Shown in pieces: positions 34,199 to 46,400 of a stretch of DNA of 51,905 bases. The notes under the pieces were generated by a model, which made no database searches, was not told the DNA's origin, and worked only from the letters and a program-made list of their open reading frames with translations. This DNA is from an uncultured Flavobacteriales bacterium (GTDB lineage Bacteria; Bacteroidota; Bacteroidia; Flavobacteriales; BACL11). Location: contig CAJWCP010000007.1 in NCBI GenBank assembly GCA_913031595.1, positions 1 to 51,905 on the forward strand, in the 5' to 3' direction. Numbering within the stretch: the stretch's first letter is position 1; each line of letters opens with the position of its first letter. The position numbers and the translations under genes are program-made.

Positions 34199-36778
34199 TT
34201 ACATTATTAAACCTGCTATCATCCCAAATCCTCCCATAAAAAACATAGCAGAAAGGAACCAAAAAGTAAATGCAAGTAATGGTTGATTTTTGTTTTTTGC
34301 TTTTTCTTCATTAATTAATGACATAAAGTACCAAGGGTCTTTATCTCTAATAGTATATACTTTATAAAATAATGAAGCAATATACGACATTGCAATACTA
34401 ATAATCATTCCTCCAAATAAAGCAACAAATAAGATAGCGAATAAGAAAGCAAAATTCTTAAACACCTTTAACATAGTTCTTTGTGATTGATCATAATCAA
34501 TAAGAGAAGCAAACATATCTATTCTTGCGTTTGCAAAAACCAATTCTTCATTAAGAACTTCTAACTCTGCTTCTAGCTCATCAATCTTTTCTTGCATTAA
34601 AGTAGCTAAAGATTTGTCTTTCAAAGCAATCATTGCATTGCTCTTATTCTTTGTCACCTTACCTTTAATTCTATCGTAAGGCACCCAATCCCACTTCTTC
34701 GTATCATAGCCAAAGTTATACCACCAATCTACTAAAGCAGCCTTAAGTGTTGAGTTAACTGCAGGGTCTCGTGGTGTTCTTAAAGTAACTGTCCATCTTT
34801 TTGAACTTGATGGTTTTGAATCATCTATTCCAGCACCTTTTGCTTTAACACGGTACTCAAACTCCTTTCCTGGAGATTTTACACCTTCTTCAACATGCTG
34901 TGTTATATCTGCACCAACTGTTGCAAATTCATACCACTCTGCATTCTTCTCTTTTATAGCTCTTCTCTCAATACTAAATCCTGTTTCATTTCTAGAATTA
35001 TCATTCCAAGAAAATACAAGTCTAAAATTGTGTTCACCACTAATTCTTAAATTTGAAGGAGCAACTATATAATCTTTACTTATCGTATTAGACAATTTAC
35101 TACTCCATCCTGATTTACCACTCTTATTAACAACTTGAATACGATAATCATAAGATTTTCCTTGTGAAACATTCTGATCAATCATACTAGTTATATCAGT
35201 ACCTGTTTTTATGTTTTTCCAATCTTTCTCGCCTCCTTTCTTATCTTTTCTCTGTATTCTAAACTCCCACATCTGACTCTTATATTCAGTAATATGACTT
35301 TGAATTCTCTCAATCATATTCTCTGCATCTTCAATATCTCTAGAAATAGAAATACTATCCTGAATAGCACCATCAAGCATTCTTGGTAAATCTGCAGTAT
35401 AATCAGTTGAATTATTACTAAAAATAATCTCAGGCTGATCTATAACATTCTGGGGAAAAGACAAACCAAAAGAATTTTGCTTAGCTCTTACATTAAGCTC
35501 AATTGCATCCTCAAATAAATTTTCCATCTCATCCATATCATCTATAGTAAAAGTAGCTCTTAACGCATCAACATCATTATTAGCTTCTTGAATAGATTCT
35601 GCTATATTATTCTCTCTTACTGTAAGAGTCTGTGTTTTAAACGAATCTGAAGTTGAAATAGAAATATAAATTAATACTGTAGGAATTATTAAAGCTAAAC
35701 CTAACCATAAAGAACCTGGCACTAATGAAACCATTAACTGAATCGCCTTATCTCTTATTGCTCTTAAATAATTCATTACTGAATTTTGCATCAAAGTTGA
35801 CTCATCATTATATAATAAATGATTAGGAAAAATTGATTGAGCAAAAGATAAAACAACTAATGATAGTATTACTGCAGCTGATAAGAAAACATTTGTATTA
35901 ATTGCAACCCCTAAGAAAACTAAACCTAAATCAGGAATCCAGCTTAATAATAATAAAATCTGAATCGCTACAATGGAAACTATTGAAGCAAGAACATAAT
36001 GTAAAGCTGTTTTCATAACCTTAGATCCATGAAGACTATGATCTCTCTCATCTGTAAAATGTAACATAGAAGTTACTGTTCCATAAGCTTTAAGTATTGG
36101 TAAACTAGAAATAACTAATCCTAACATACCAAACACAGCATATCCTGTTAATATTGACAAATAAATAGAAAACCCTATAAGAGCAAGTGCATAGAATGCT
36201 CCCATAAAAGTAACTCTTAACTTACTCTTATTATAAGTGCCATTCAGTGCAAGGAAAGATGATTTATATAAATCCCAAGCCCACAATATACAATAATGGT
36301 ATAGAGACTTAAGAATCATCTTAATTGGCATCCAGAATATATTCCAGAACACCCAAATAATAGAACTAACAATCCATTTAATAATTTTCCATATTGGAAA
36401 TATTGTCTTAATAAACTCCCAAATTGGCTTAATAATATAGTCAATAATTGGTCTAACTATATACTCTACTATTAAGTCATATACTGTCTTAATCAGGTAA
36501 GCAAAGAAATGTGCAATAACAACAAATGCATACGCCGCCCAAACAAAAACATTGTAAATGAAAATAAGTGGAGCTATTATTAAAAGTAATAATGTCCAAG
36601 CATTCTTCAAACTTTTAACTCGATCTAAACCTATTATATAAGAAGGCTCTTCATTTCTATGTTTTGCAAATAAGAAACCTAATGTAGCAAAAGGCATAAA
36701 AGATAACAAGCAGGCAACAACAATAGCTACCCAAGTATCAGATGCGCTTAGATTAAGAATATCATAAAAAATTTCCAT
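34199..36778 (-). CDS. Large membrane protein with fibronectin III domains, unknown function
   Basis: 859 residues. The N-terminal part (about 1-380) has roughly eight membrane helices. One segment is very rich in aromatic residues (about 100-165: IVEYIVRPIIDYIIKPIWEF, then KTIFPIWKIIKW), which looks like amphipathic helices lying on the membrane. A coiled region (about 385-500) precedes two fibronectin type III domains (about 503-570 and 573-670; WEFRIQRKDKKGG, APSNLRISGEHNFRLVFSWN). A coiled coil (about 720-750, MQEKIDELEAELEVLNEEL) and two more membrane helices end the protein. I do not recognise the family. The fibronectin domains between membrane parts are unusual. It leads a two-gene unit with the repeat protein. 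Confidence 0.85.
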   Translation of the reverse strand: MEIFYDILNLSASDTWVAIVVACLLSFMPFATLGFLFAKHRNEEPSYIIGLDRVKSLKNAWTLLLLIIAPLIFIYNVFVWAAYAFVVIAHFFAYLIKTVYDLIVEYIVRPIIDYIIKPIWEFIKTIFPIWKIIKWIVSSIIWVFWNIFWMPIKMILKSLYHYCILWAWDLYKSSFLALNGTYNKSKLRVTFMGAFYALALIGFSIYLSILTGYAVFGMLGLVISSLPILKAYGTVTSMLHFTDERDHSLHGSKVMKTALHYVLASIVSIVAIQILLLLSWIPDLGLVFLGVAINTNVFLSAAVILSLVVLSFAQSIFPNHLLYNDESTLMQNSVMNYLRAIRDKAIQLMVSLVPGSLWLGLALIIPTVLIYISISTSDSFKTQTLTVRENNIAESIQEANNDVDALRATFTIDDMDEMENLFEDAIELNVRAKQNSFGLSFPQNVIDQPEIIFSNNSTDYTADLPRMLDGAIQDSISISRDIEDAENMIERIQSHITEYKSQMWEFRIQRKDKKGGEKDWKNIKTGTDITSMIDQNVSQGKSYDYRIQVVNKSGKSGWSSKLSNTISKDYIVAPSNLRISGEHNFRLVFSWNDNSRNETGFSIERRAIKEKNAEWYEFATVGADITQHVEEGVKSPGKEFEYRVKAKGAGIDDSKPSSSKRWTVTLRTPRDPAVNSTLKAALVDWWYNFGYDTKKWDWVPYDRIKGKVTKNKSNAMIALKDKSLATLMQEKIDELEAELEVLNEELVFANARIDMFASLIDYDQSQRTMLKVFKNFAFLFAILFVALFGGMIISIAMSYIASLFYKVYTIRDKDPWYFMSLINEEKAKNKNQPLLAFTFWFLSAMFFMGGFGMIAGLIM

Positions 36779-36877
36779 ACAAAAAATATTTAGTTAATAA
36801 CGGCGGTAAAATTACTAAAAATAAACTAAAACATAAATTTATACAGTACTATAAAAGAATCATCTATAAATTCTGTT

Positions 36878-36920
36878 AAAACACTGTAAATCAATTATTT
36901 AAATTGCTTTATAGTGTTTT
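36878..36920. other. Long hairpin in a divergent intergenic region
   Basis: AAAACACT at 36878-36885 pairs with AGTGTTTT at 36913-36920, and TAAA and CAATT inside pair with TTTA and AATTG, leaving a five-base loop. The gap of 293 bases lies between two genes transcribed away from each other, so a terminator for them is not expected. It may end an unannotated small RNA or serve as a binding site. Apart from this and the pruA box I see nothing else in the gap. Confidence 0.55.
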
Positions 36921-37040
36921 TAAGCAACAAAAAATAAATTACACCAATTCAAGAAGCACCTAATATTTGACAGAATATGATATATGAAATACATGTTAAA
37001 ATATATTAAAAACAAGCACATAAGCATACCTAACAATGTT

Positions 37041-37048
37041 TATATTTG
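37041..37048 (+). promoter_or_regulatory. Putative -7 box for pruA
   Basis: TATATTTG (TAnnTTTG) followed by CGC lies 23 bases before the ATG at 37072. No TTG is seen at the -33 distance. Confidence 0.45.
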
Positions 37049-37071
37049 CGCTTTAATATAAAAAATAAAAC

Positions 37072-38703
37072 ATGTCAAACGCATTCTACAACACACCTAA
37101 AGCAATAAATGAACCTGTTAAGTCCTACACTCCAAATAGTATAGAACGTCAAGAAGTTTTAGAACAATACAAAAAAATGTATAATACTAAAATAGATATT
37201 CCAATGTATATTGGGAATAAAGAAATATTTACAGAAGACAAGAGGAACCTAATACTTCCTCATGAACATAGTCATGTTGTTGGAACGTCAAATTATGGAA
37301 ATGAAAAACACGTGCAAGATGCTATAAATGCAGCAATGGAAGCTAGAGAAGGGTGGGCAAACATGAAATGGGAGAATAGAGCTGCAATATTTCTTAAGGC
37401 TGCCGACTTATTAGCAGGACCATTTAGAGCAAAAATGAATGCCGCCACTATGCTAGCACAAAGTAAGAATGTCTTTCAAGCTGAAATTGATGCAGCATGT
37501 GAACTAATTGACTTCTTTAGATTTAACGTTCAGTATATGAGTCAACTGTATAAAGAACAACCTGAATCTCTTCCAGGGACATGGAACAGACTAGAACATA
37601 GGCCTCTAGAAGGATTTATATTCGCCTTAACTCCTTTTAATTTTACATCCATATGTGCAAACCTTTGTGCTGCACCAGCAATGCTAGGGAATGTCATTGT
37701 ATGGAAGCCTGCAGAAACACAAATCTATTCAGCTCAAGTAATTATGGAGCTTTTCCAAGAAGCAGGTTTACCTGATGGAGTGATAAATATGGTAACAGTT
37801 AGTGGAAAAACCATATCAAAAGTAATATTCGAGAATGAAAATTTTGCAGGCTTACATTTCACTGGATCAACAGAGGTATTTAGAACATTATGGAAAGGTA
37901 TTGGAAATAACATTGAAAAATATAAATCTTATCCAAGAATTGTAGGAGAAACAGGGGGGAAAGATTTTATTATTGCACATAAATCTGCAGTAGCAAAAGA
38001 AGTAGCCACTGCAATTACTAGAGGTGCCTTTGAATATCAAGGACAAAAATGCTCTGCAGCTTCTAGAGCATATATCCCTTCAAACTTATGGGAGGAAGTT
38101 AAAAACAAAATCATTCAAGACACTAATGAGCTAAAGATAGGTTCACCTGAAGATACATCAAATTTTATCAATGCTGTAATCTCAGAAAAAGCATTCAATA
38201 AAATTAGTGACTATATTGAGTATGTTAAAAAATCAAAAGATGCCAAAATTATTGCTGGAGGAGGATATGATAAATCAATAGGTTATTTTATAGAACCAAC
38301 AATTATAGTAACTACAAACCCTCACTTCAAAACTATGGTAGAAGAGATATTTGGACCTGTAATAACTATATACGTATATAATTCCGAAGAATGGGAAAAA
38401 ACTCTAGATGTAGTCAATAACACATCAGAATATGCATTAACTGGAGCGATCTTATCAATTGATCGTAATGCTATTGAGAAAGCTACAAAAAAATTAGAAA
38501 ATGCTGCTGGCAACTTTTACATCAATGATAAACCGACAGGAGCTGTAGTTGGGCAACAACCATTTGGGGGAGCCAGAGGCTCAGGCACAAATGACAAAGC
38601 AGGATCAATACTAAATTTATTGAGATGGGTTTCTCCCAGAACCATAAAAGAAACATTTGTTCCTCCTCAAGATTATAAATACCCATTTTTAAGAAGTAAG
38701 TAA
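37072..38703 (+). CDS. pruA: L-glutamate gamma-semialdehyde dehydrogenase (P5C dehydrogenase)
   Basis: 543 residues, the length of the stand-alone type. It oxidises glutamate semialdehyde (from 1-pyrroline-5-carboxylate) to glutamate with NAD+, the second step of proline degradation. Aldehyde dehydrogenase marks are the Rossmann segment (HFTGSTEVFR), the general base Glu293 in IVGETGGKDF, the catalytic Cys327 in YQGQKCSAASRAYIP, and EEIFGPVITIYVY plus QQPFGGARGSGTNDKAG near the C-terminus. It is monocistronic: it has its own promoter-like box and a terminator downstream, and proline dehydrogenase is not encoded beside it. Confidence 0.95.
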   Translation: MSNAFYNTPKAINEPVKSYTPNSIERQEVLEQYKKMYNTKIDIPMYIGNKEIFTEDKRNLILPHEHSHVVGTSNYGNEKHVQDAINAAMEAREGWANMKWENRAAIFLKAADLLAGPFRAKMNAATMLAQSKNVFQAEIDAACELIDFFRFNVQYMSQLYKEQPESLPGTWNRLEHRPLEGFIFALTPFNFTSICANLCAAPAMLGNVIVWKPAETQIYSAQVIMELFQEAGLPDGVINMVTVSGKTISKVIFENENFAGLHFTGSTEVFRTLWKGIGNNIEKYKSYPRIVGETGGKDFIIAHKSAVAKEVATAITRGAFEYQGQKCSAASRAYIPSNLWEEVKNKIIQDTNELKIGSPEDTSNFINAVISEKAFNKISDYIEYVKKSKDAKIIAGGGYDKSIGYFIEPTIIVTTNPHFKTMVEEIFGPVITIYVYNSEEWEKTLDVVNNTSEYALTGAILSIDRNAIEKATKKLENAAGNFYINDKPTGAVVGQQPFGGARGSGTNDKAGSILNLLRWVSPRTIKETFVPPQDYKYPFLRSK

Positions 38704-38709
38704 TTCTAG

Positions 38710-38773
38710 AAAAGCAGCTTTTTATTATTTAATTTTCTGATTAAATTTATATAATTTAAATACTGCTTTTTTT
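38710..38773 (+). terminator. Intrinsic terminator after pruA
   Basis: AAAAGCAG (38710-38717) pairs with CTGCTTTT (38763-38770), with an inner stem TTTAAT/ATTAAA, and a run of seven T residues covers 38767-38773. It begins 7 bases after the pruA stop. Confidence 0.55.
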
Positions 38774-38851
38774 CCTTTATAAACAGATACCAATATAAAA
38801 GAGTAAGATTATTAATATTTTCTCCTACTTAAAAGCTGATAATATTAAAAA

Positions 38852-39166
38852 CTATGCTAATGGAGTTGGCCCTCCAAAACTTAAAGGCACTCCTTGATTA
38901 GGGTCAACATCTTTAATCTCTCCATTTTGACTCTCAAATTTAGAAATATTATCTGAAAGAGCCTTATTTAAGCGCTTAGCATGCTGCGGTGTTAAAATAA
39001 CCCTAGACCTTACCTTTGCCTTTTTAATACCTGGCATCATCTGCACAAAATCTACAACAAATTCTGAAGGAGAATGATTAATAATCGCTAAATTACTGTA
39101 TATACCTTGTGCCGTATCCTCAGTTAATTCAATATTTAAGCCCTCTTTCTTGTTTTCTTCTGACAT
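38852..39166 (-). CDS. DUF3467 family protein
   Basis: 104 residues, soluble, with no signal peptide. It matches DUF3467: LNIELTEDTAQGIYSNLAII, NHSPSEFVVDFVQMMPG, KVRSRVILTPQHAKRLNKAL. Members occur directly after rpoC in many Bacteroidota, as here with a 15-base gap, so it is likely the last gene of the ribosomal protein and RNA polymerase block. Function unknown; the stable link to rpoC hints at a role with RNA polymerase, but that is inference. Confidence 0.9.
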   Translation of the reverse strand: MSEENKKEGLNIELTEDTAQGIYSNLAIINHSPSEFVVDFVQMMPGIKKAKVRSRVILTPQHAKRLNKALSDNISKFESQNGEIKDVDPNQGVPLSFGGPTPLA

Positions 39167-39181
39167 AATTGACTGAATTAT

Positions 39182-42100
39182 TTACTTAGTAGAAGATATC
39201 TCTTCTTTAATGATTTCATCCTCTAAATTATCAATTTCATTCTGACGCATTAACTGATCATACTCTATTTGAGACCCAATAACAACATCATTAGCCTGAA
39301 CTAGACCTGTTCCAGCAGGTATCCTTTTTCCAATAATTACATTCTCTTTAAGCCCAATTAAAGTATCACGTTTAGCATTAATAGCAGCCTCATTTAAGAC
39401 TTTAGTCGTCTGTTGAAAAGATGCAGCTGAAATCCAAGAATCAACCTGTAAAGATGCACGAGTAATACCTTGAAGAACAGGAATAGAAATTGCAGGTACG
39501 GCATCTCTTGAAACAACCTCCTTTAAATCTTTTATCTTCAATCTACTATTCTCTTCTCTTAACTGTCTTGCCGAAATAATCTGACCAACCTTCAAATCCT
39601 CTGAATCACCAGCATCTATTATATACTTCATTCCAAATATCCTATCATTCTGCTCTTTAAACTGTTCTTTACTAACTAATGAGTTTGGCAAGAAATATGT
39701 ATCTCCAGAATCAGAAATCTGTACTTTACGCATCATTTGTCTTACTAAGACTTCAAAATGCTTATCATTAATTTTAACCCCTTGAAGACGATAGACATCC
39801 TGAATTTCATTCACAATATATTGTTGTACTGTAACAACTCCTTTTATAGCTAATATATCTGCTGGAGTAATAACGCCATCACAAAGTGCAGTTCCTGCCT
39901 TTACATAATCATTCTCCTGAACTAGAATATGTTTAGACAATTTAATTAAATATGTCTTAACATCACCTGCCTTTGAAGTTACAAGAACTTCCCTATTACC
40001 TCTTTTAATTTTACCAAATGAAACCGAGCCATCTATCTCAGAAACAACCGCAGGGTTTGAAGGATTTCTCGCCTCAAACATTTCTGTAACTCTTGGAAGA
40101 CCTCCAGTTATATCTCCAGAAGAACCTGCTGACCTTGGTATTTTAGCTAGAATAATACCTGAAGTAACTTTTACTCCTTCGTCTATAACTAAATGAGCAC
40201 CTACAGGTAAGCTGTAAACAATCTCACCTATATTAATAGAAGGTGATACTTTTTTACTTCTACTATCAATTATAACTTTTTCTTGATATCCTGTCTGCTC
40301 ATCAGATTCTACCCTATAAGAAACCCCCTCAACTATATCGTTAAATTCAACCTTTCCTGAAACTTCAGAAATAATTACCGCATTATATGGATCCCACTCA
40401 CAAATCTTATCACCCTCTTTAACAGAACCTGATTTAATAAATATCGATGCCCCATAAGGTATGATAGAAGAAGAAAGCACAACGCCAGTAGTATCATCGA
40501 CCACCTTAGCCTCAGCTGACCTACTTACAACAATTTCTGAAGAACCTTTCTTATCTTTTAATTTCACAGTTCTCAAATCCTCTATTTCCAAACGCCCTTC
40601 CTTTTTAACAATAATACTAGAATCTACTTCTGAACGTGAAGCAGTACCCCCAACATGGAAAGTTCTTAATGTTAGCTGTGTCCCTGGCTCACCTACAGAT
40701 TGAGCAGCAACAACCCCTACAGACTCTCCAACTTGAGCCATTCTATTAGTAGATAACGATTTTCCATAACATTTCGCGCATATCCCTCTTAATGTTGCAC
40801 AAGTTAAAGGAGAGCGAACTTCAACCATCTCTACTCCTAACTGATCAATCAGTAATGCCTCTTTTTCAGAAATCATATCTCCTGAAGAAACTATTAATTC
40901 TTCATTTTTTGGATTATAAATATCATGTACACTTACTCGCCCATTAATTCGTTCACTTAATGACTCTACAATATCATCATTATTCTTTAATGCAGTTACT
41001 TCTAAACCTCTAAGCGTTTCACAATCATCTTCTGTAATAATAACATCTTGAGCAACATCAACTAAACGCCTTGTTAAATAACCAGCATCGGCAGTTTTAA
41101 GGGCCGTATCAGCAAGACCTTTACGAGCACCGTGTGTTGAAATAAAATACTCAAGAATAGAAAGACCTTCTCTAAAATTTGTAGTAATAGGATTTTCTAT
41201 AATTGATTCTCCATGATCCCCTGATTTCTTAGGTTTTGCCATAAGACCCCTCATTCCAGATAATTGACGTATTTGCTCTTTAGAACCTCTTGCGCCAGAA
41301 TCAAGCATCATATACACCGAATTAAAACCTTGTTTATCACTACTTATATTTCTCATAACTGTATCTGTCAACCTTGCGTTTGTTGTAGTCCAAACATCTA
41401 TCACCTGATTATATCTTTCATTATTAGTAATGAATCCCATACTGTAATTTGCTCGAATATCATCAACTTTCTTATTAGCCTCTGATATCAGATTCTCTTT
41501 TTCTTCTGGAACAATAACATCTCCAAGGTTAAAAGAAAGACCTCCCTTAAACGCCATATTAAAACCTATAGTTTTAATAGCATCTAAGAAATGTACTGTA
41601 TCAGCAACCCCACAACTTTGAAGAACATTACCAATTACATCTCTCAATGTTTTCTTTGTAAGTAATTCATTAACAAAGTCTAATTCTTTAGGAACATATT
41701 CATTAAACAAAACTCTTCCTACTGTTGTTTTAACTAAAGAAAATTTACGACTCTTGTGAACTCTAACATTTATCACAGCATGTAAATCAACTTTTGCTTC
41801 ATTATAGGCTATTTTTACTTCTTCAAGAGAATAGAAAGTCATCCCTTCTCCTTTAACTTTCTCTGTATCTGTAGAAAGCTTCTCTTTTGTCATATAATAT
41901 AATCCTAAAACCATATCCTGAGAAGGAACAGTAATAGGAGCTCCATTTGCAGGATTCAATATATTATGAGAAGAAAGCATTAACACCTGTGCTTCTAGTA
42001 TTGCAGCTGCTCCAAGCGGTAGGTGAACAGCCATCTGATCCCCATCAAAATCAGCATTAAATGCTGCACAAGCTAAAGGATGTAATTGTATAGCCTTACC

Positions 42101-43486
42101 TTCAATCATTTTTGGCTGAAATGCCTGAATTCCTAATCGATGTAATGTAGGAGCCCTGTTTAATAAAACAGGATGACCTTTCATAACATTTTCTAATATA
42201 TCCCATACTACTGATTCCTTACTATCAATAATTTTTTTAGCAGATTTAACAGTCTTAACAATACCTCTCTCAATAAGTTTCCTAATAACAAAAGGCTTGT
42301 ATAGCTCTGCTGCCATATCTTTAGGTAATCCACATTCATGCATTGCTAATTCTGGTCCAACTACAATAACTGAACGAGCTGAATAATCTACTCTCTTTCC
42401 TAATAAATTTTGTCTAAACCTCCCCTGTTTTCCTTTTAAAGAATCTGAAAGAGATTTTAGAGCACGTTTACCATCAGCCTTAACAGCAGATGATTTTCTT
42501 GAATTATCAAAAAGGGCATCAACTGATTCCTGCAACATTCTTTTCTCATTTCTTAATATAATTTCAGGAGCATTAATTTCCATTAATCTTTTAAGTCTAT
42601 TATTCCTAATAATTACACGTCTATATAAATCGTTGAGGTCAGAAGTTGCAAAACGACCACCATCTAGTGGAACTAAAGGACGTAATTCTGGAGGTATAAC
42701 CGGGATAATTTTAACAGTCATCCATTCAGGCCTATTCTCAGTATGTTCTTGCCCTTCCCTCATAGCTTCAACAACCTGTAATCTTTTTAAGGCTTCTGCT
42801 TTTCTTTGCTGAGAAGTCTCATTAGAAGCCTGATCTCTCAATTGATATGAAAGATCATCTAAATTTAATTTAGCTAATAAATTATGAATAGCTTCAGCTC
42901 CCATCTTAGCCACAAATTTCTTAGGATCATCGTCACTGAGATACTGATTTTCCAAAGGCTGTTGATCCAAAATATTTAAATATTCTTCCTCTGTTAAGAA
43001 ATCTAAATATTTAACAGGCTCCCCGTCTGCATTCAACACGCCTTCACCTGGATTAATAACTACAAAACGTTCATAATAAACAATCATATCTAATTGCTTA
43101 GATGCTAAGCCTAATAAATATCCAATCTTATTTGGCAATGTTTTAAAATACCATATATGAGCTACAGGAACTACTAAGTTAATATGCCCTATTCTTTCCC
43201 TTCTTACTTTCTTTTCAGTAACCTCAACACCGCACCTATCACAAACAATACCTCGATATCTAATCCTCTTATACTTACCACAATGACATTCAAAATCTTT
43301 TGTTGGCCCAAAAACTCGCTCACAGAATAAACCTCCACTCTCAGGCTTATAAGTTCTATAGTTAATAGTTTCTGGTTTTGTTACTTCACCAGATGATTTT
43401 TCTAAAATGTCTTCAGGAGACGATAAACTAATCTTAATCGTATTAATATCCTGAGCGTATATCTTATTCTTATTATTTCTTTTCAT
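39182..43486 (-). CDS. rpoC: DNA-directed RNA polymerase subunit beta'
   Basis: 1434 residues, typical for Bacteroidota. It forms the active-site half of RNA polymerase. The N-terminal zinc site is [19 protein letters not shown]. The catalytic magnesium loop is [15 protein letters not shown] (about residue 470). The second zinc site is [11 protein letters not shown], followed by the trigger-loop region ([13 protein letters not shown]). It follows rpoB by 6 bases and precedes DUF3467. It shows no frameshift or loss of key residues. Confidence 0.98.
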   Translation of the reverse strand: MKRNNKNKIYAQDINTIKISLSSPEDILEKSSGEVTKPETINYRTYKPESGGLFCERVFGPTKDFECHCGKYKRIRYRGIVCDRCGVEVTEKKVRRERIGHINLVVPVAHIWYFKTLPNKIGYLLGLASKQLDMIVYYERFVVINPGEGVLNADGEPVKYLDFLTEEEYLNILDQQPLENQYLSDDDPKKFVAKMGAEAIHNLLAKLNLDDLSYQLRDQASNETSQQRKAEALKRLQVVEAMREGQEHTENRPEWMTVKIIPVIPPELRPLVPLDGGRFATSDLNDLYRRVIIRNNRLKRLMEINAPEIILRNEKRMLQESVDALFDNSRKSSAVKADGKRALKSLSDSLKGKQGRFRQNLLGKRVDYSARSVIVVGPELAMHECGLPKDMAAELYKPFVIRKLIERGIVKTVKSAKKIIDSKESVVWDILENVMKGHPVLLNRAPTLHRLGIQAFQPKMIEGKAIQLHPLACAAFNADFDGDQMAVHLPLGAAAILEAQVLMLSSHNILNPANGAPITVPSQDMVLGLYYMTKEKLSTDTEKVKGEGMTFYSLEEVKIAYNEAKVDLHAVINVRVHKSRKFSLVKTTVGRVLFNEYVPKELDFVNELLTKKTLRDVIGNVLQSCGVADTVHFLDAIKTIGFNMAFKGGLSFNLGDVIVPEEKENLISEANKKVDDIRANYSMGFITNNERYNQVIDVWTTTNARLTDTVMRNISSDKQGFNSVYMMLDSGARGSKEQIRQLSGMRGLMAKPKKSGDHGESIIENPITTNFREGLSILEYFISTHGARKGLADTALKTADAGYLTRRLVDVAQDVIITEDDCETLRGLEVTALKNNDDIVESLSERINGRVSVHDIYNPKNEELIVSSGDMISEKEALLIDQLGVEMVEVRSPLTCATLRGICAKCYGKSLSTNRMAQVGESVGVVAAQSVGEPGTQLTLRTFHVGGTASRSEVDSSIIVKKEGRLEIEDLRTVKLKDKKGSSEIVVSRSAEAKVVDDTTGVVLSSSIIPYGASIFIKSGSVKEGDKICEWDPYNAVIISEVSGKVEFNDIVEGVSYRVESDEQTGYQEKVIIDSRSKKVSPSINIGEIVYSLPVGAHLVIDEGVKVTSGIILAKIPRSAGSSGDITGGLPRVTEMFEARNPSNPAVVSEIDGSVSFGKIKRGNREVLVTSKAGDVKTYLIKLSKHILVQENDYVKAGTALCDGVITPADILAIKGVVTVQQYIVNEIQDVYRLQGVKINDKHFEVLVRQMMRKVQISDSGDTYFLPNSLVSKEQFKEQNDRIFGMKYIIDAGDSEDLKVGQIISARQLREENSRLKIKDLKEVVSRDAVPAISIPVLQGITRASLQVDSWISAASFQQTTKVLNEAAINAKRDTLIGLKENVIIGKRIPAGTGLVQANDVVIGSQIEYDQLMRQNEIDNLEDEIIKEEISSTK

Positions 43487-43492
43487 AATTAT

Positions 43493-46400
43493 TTATTCAA
43501 ATGAAACTTTTAAACCTAACCCATTTAATTCATGTAACAACACATTAAAAGATTCTGGAATCCCTGCTTGAGGCAAATCCTTTCCTTTAACAATACTCTC
43601 AAAAGCTTGAGCTCTACCTGTTACATCATCTGACTTTAATGTTAACATTTCTTGTAAAATATTTGATGCCCCATAACCTTCAAGAGCCCAAACTTCCATC
43701 TCTCCAAGTCTTTGTCCTCCAAATTGAGCCTTACCTCCAAGCGGCTGTTGTGTAATTAAAGAATAAGGCCCTATAGATCTAGCATGCATCTTATCATCAA
43801 TTAAATGTCCTAATTTCAACATGTAAATAACGCCAACCGTAGCAGTTTGCTCAAAACGTTCACCAGTTCCTCCATCATAAAGATACGTTTGCCCTAGTCT
43901 TGGTAATTCTGCCTCATCAGTTTCAGAGTTTATCTCTTCAATACTTGCCCCATCAAAAACAGGTGTATAATACTTTCTGTCTAATTGATCACCTGCCCAA
44001 CCTAATATTGTCTCATAAATTTGACCAAGATTCATCCTAGAAGGCACTCCAAGTGGATTCAATATAATATCAACAGGAGTCCCATCTTCTAAAAATGGCA
44101 TATCCTCATCTTTTACAATCCTTGAAACTATACCCTTATTTCCGTGACGTCCAGCTAATTTATCTCCAACCTTAATCTTTCTTTTTTGTGCAATCTGAAC
44201 TTTTGCTAATTGTAAAACTCCTGAAGGAAGTTCATCTCCAATAGTAACAGCAAAACGCTTCCTTCTATGTTCCCCATAAATTGCATTATACTTTCTCAAA
44301 TAATTCTCAATAGTTGTATTAACTAATGTATTATGTTCATCACTACCAGTCCATTTATAAGGGTCAATCAGAGTAAAATCAATTCCTAATAGAATTTTCT
44401 TCGTAAATTTTGTACTCTTTTTAACGATATCCTCTCCTAAAATATTTTTAACCCCTCTAGATGCCTTTCCTCCTATAATATTATATAATTTCGTAGCTAA
44501 CGTGTTTTTTAATATGTCAGCTTCTTTTGTAAACTCCAAATCTAATGCGTCAACAATTTCTTTAGAAGCATTTTTTGCCTTCTTATCTTTTATTGTTTTA
44601 GAAAATAAAGATTTACCGATCACAACACCCTCATCTGCTGGCTTAGTTTTGAGAGACGCATCTTTTACATCACCTGCTTTCTCTCCAAATATAGCTCTCA
44701 ATAATTTCTCTTCAGGGGTAGGGTCAGACTCTCCTTTAGGAGTAATCTTACCAATAAGAATATCTCCTGTCTTAACATGAGCTCCTACCCGCACCATACC
44801 ATATTCATCTAAATCACTTGTAGCTGTTTCAGATATATTAGGAATATCTGCCGTTAACTCCTCTGCTCCTCTTTTTGTTTCCCTTACATTTACTACATGT
44901 TCTGCAATATGTAAAGAAGTGAAAAGATCTTCTCTAACAACTCTCTCAGAAAGAATAATAGCATCCTCAAAGTTATAACCTTTCCAAGGCATAAATGCAA
45001 CCTTAAGATTTCTTCCTATAGCAAGCTCACCATTATCTGTTGCATATCCATCACAAAGCACTTGTCCTTCAACAACCTTGTCTCCAACTCTAACTATTGG
45101 CTGAATATTAATACACGTTCTTTGATTAGTCTTTTGAAACTTTGTTAAGTTATATTCTTTCTCTTCTTCTTCAAAACTAACCAACTTTTCTTTCTCTGAT
45201 CTTTTATACTTAACTCTAATAGTATTCGCATCAACATAAGTGACTTCTCCTTCCCCTTCAGCATTAATCATTGTTCTTGAATCTCGAGCAAGATGAGGTT
45301 CAAGACCTGTTCCAACAATAGGAGAATCTGTCCTTAATAAAGGTACAGCTTGACGCATCATGTTAGATCCCATAAGTGCTCTATTAGCATCATCATGTTC
45401 TAAGAAAGGAATTAAAGAGGCAGCTATAGAAGCAATCTGATTAGGAGCCACATCCATTAATGTAACTTGACTAGGATCTGCAATTAAATAATCAGCCTCA
45501 CTTCTAGACTGAATTCTTTTATTCTTAAAAGCTCCATCACTATCTAAAGGGGCATTTGCTTGTGCTATAATTTCTTCTTCCTCTTCTTCTGCACTCTTAT
45601 ATATTGGATCCTCAAGAACCTGCACCTTTCCATTAATTACTTGTCTATAAGGAGTCTCAATAAAACCTAAATTATTTATTTTTCCATAAACACTTAATGA
45701 AGAAATTAATCCAATATTTGGTCCTTCAGGAGTCTCTATAGGACACAACCTCCCATAATGTGTATAATGAACATCTCGAACCTCAAAACCAGCTCTTTCT
45801 CTAGTTAATCCTCCAGGACCTAAAGCAGAAATTCTTCTCTTATGAGTAACTTCGGCAAGAGGATTTGTTTGATCCATAAACTGAGATAATTGAGAAGTTC
45901 CAAAAAAAGAATTAATTACCGCAGATAATGTTTTTGCATTAATTAAGTCAATAGGAGTAAAAACCTCATTATCTCTAACATTCATTCTCTCTCGTATCGT
46001 TCTTGCCATTCTACTTAATCCAATATTAAATTGGTTTGAAAGCTGTTCTCCAACCGTTCTAATTCTTCTATTACTTAAATGATCTATATCGTCTACATCA
46101 ACTTTTGAATTAACTAAAGAGATCAAATTAGAAATAATAGAAACTATATCATCATTTGTTAAAACCATTTTATCTAATGATATATCCTGTTTCAATCTTC
46201 GATTCAGTCTAAATCTACCAACATGACCTAAACTATATCTTTGATCAGAGAAGAATAATTTTTCTATAATTCCTCTAGCTGTTTCATCATCTGGAGCTTC
46301 TGCACTCCTAAGCTGTCGATATATATGTCTTACTGCCTCAACTTCTGAATTAGTAGGATCTTTTTGGAGTGTATTATAAACTAAAACATGATCTGAAGAA

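Noticed and set aside
38774-38851. Terminator for the DUF3467 end of the RNA polymerase block
   Set aside because: TTAATATT and AATATTAA can pair on the minus strand, but the loop is long and no T-run follows closely, so the call is too weak to list.
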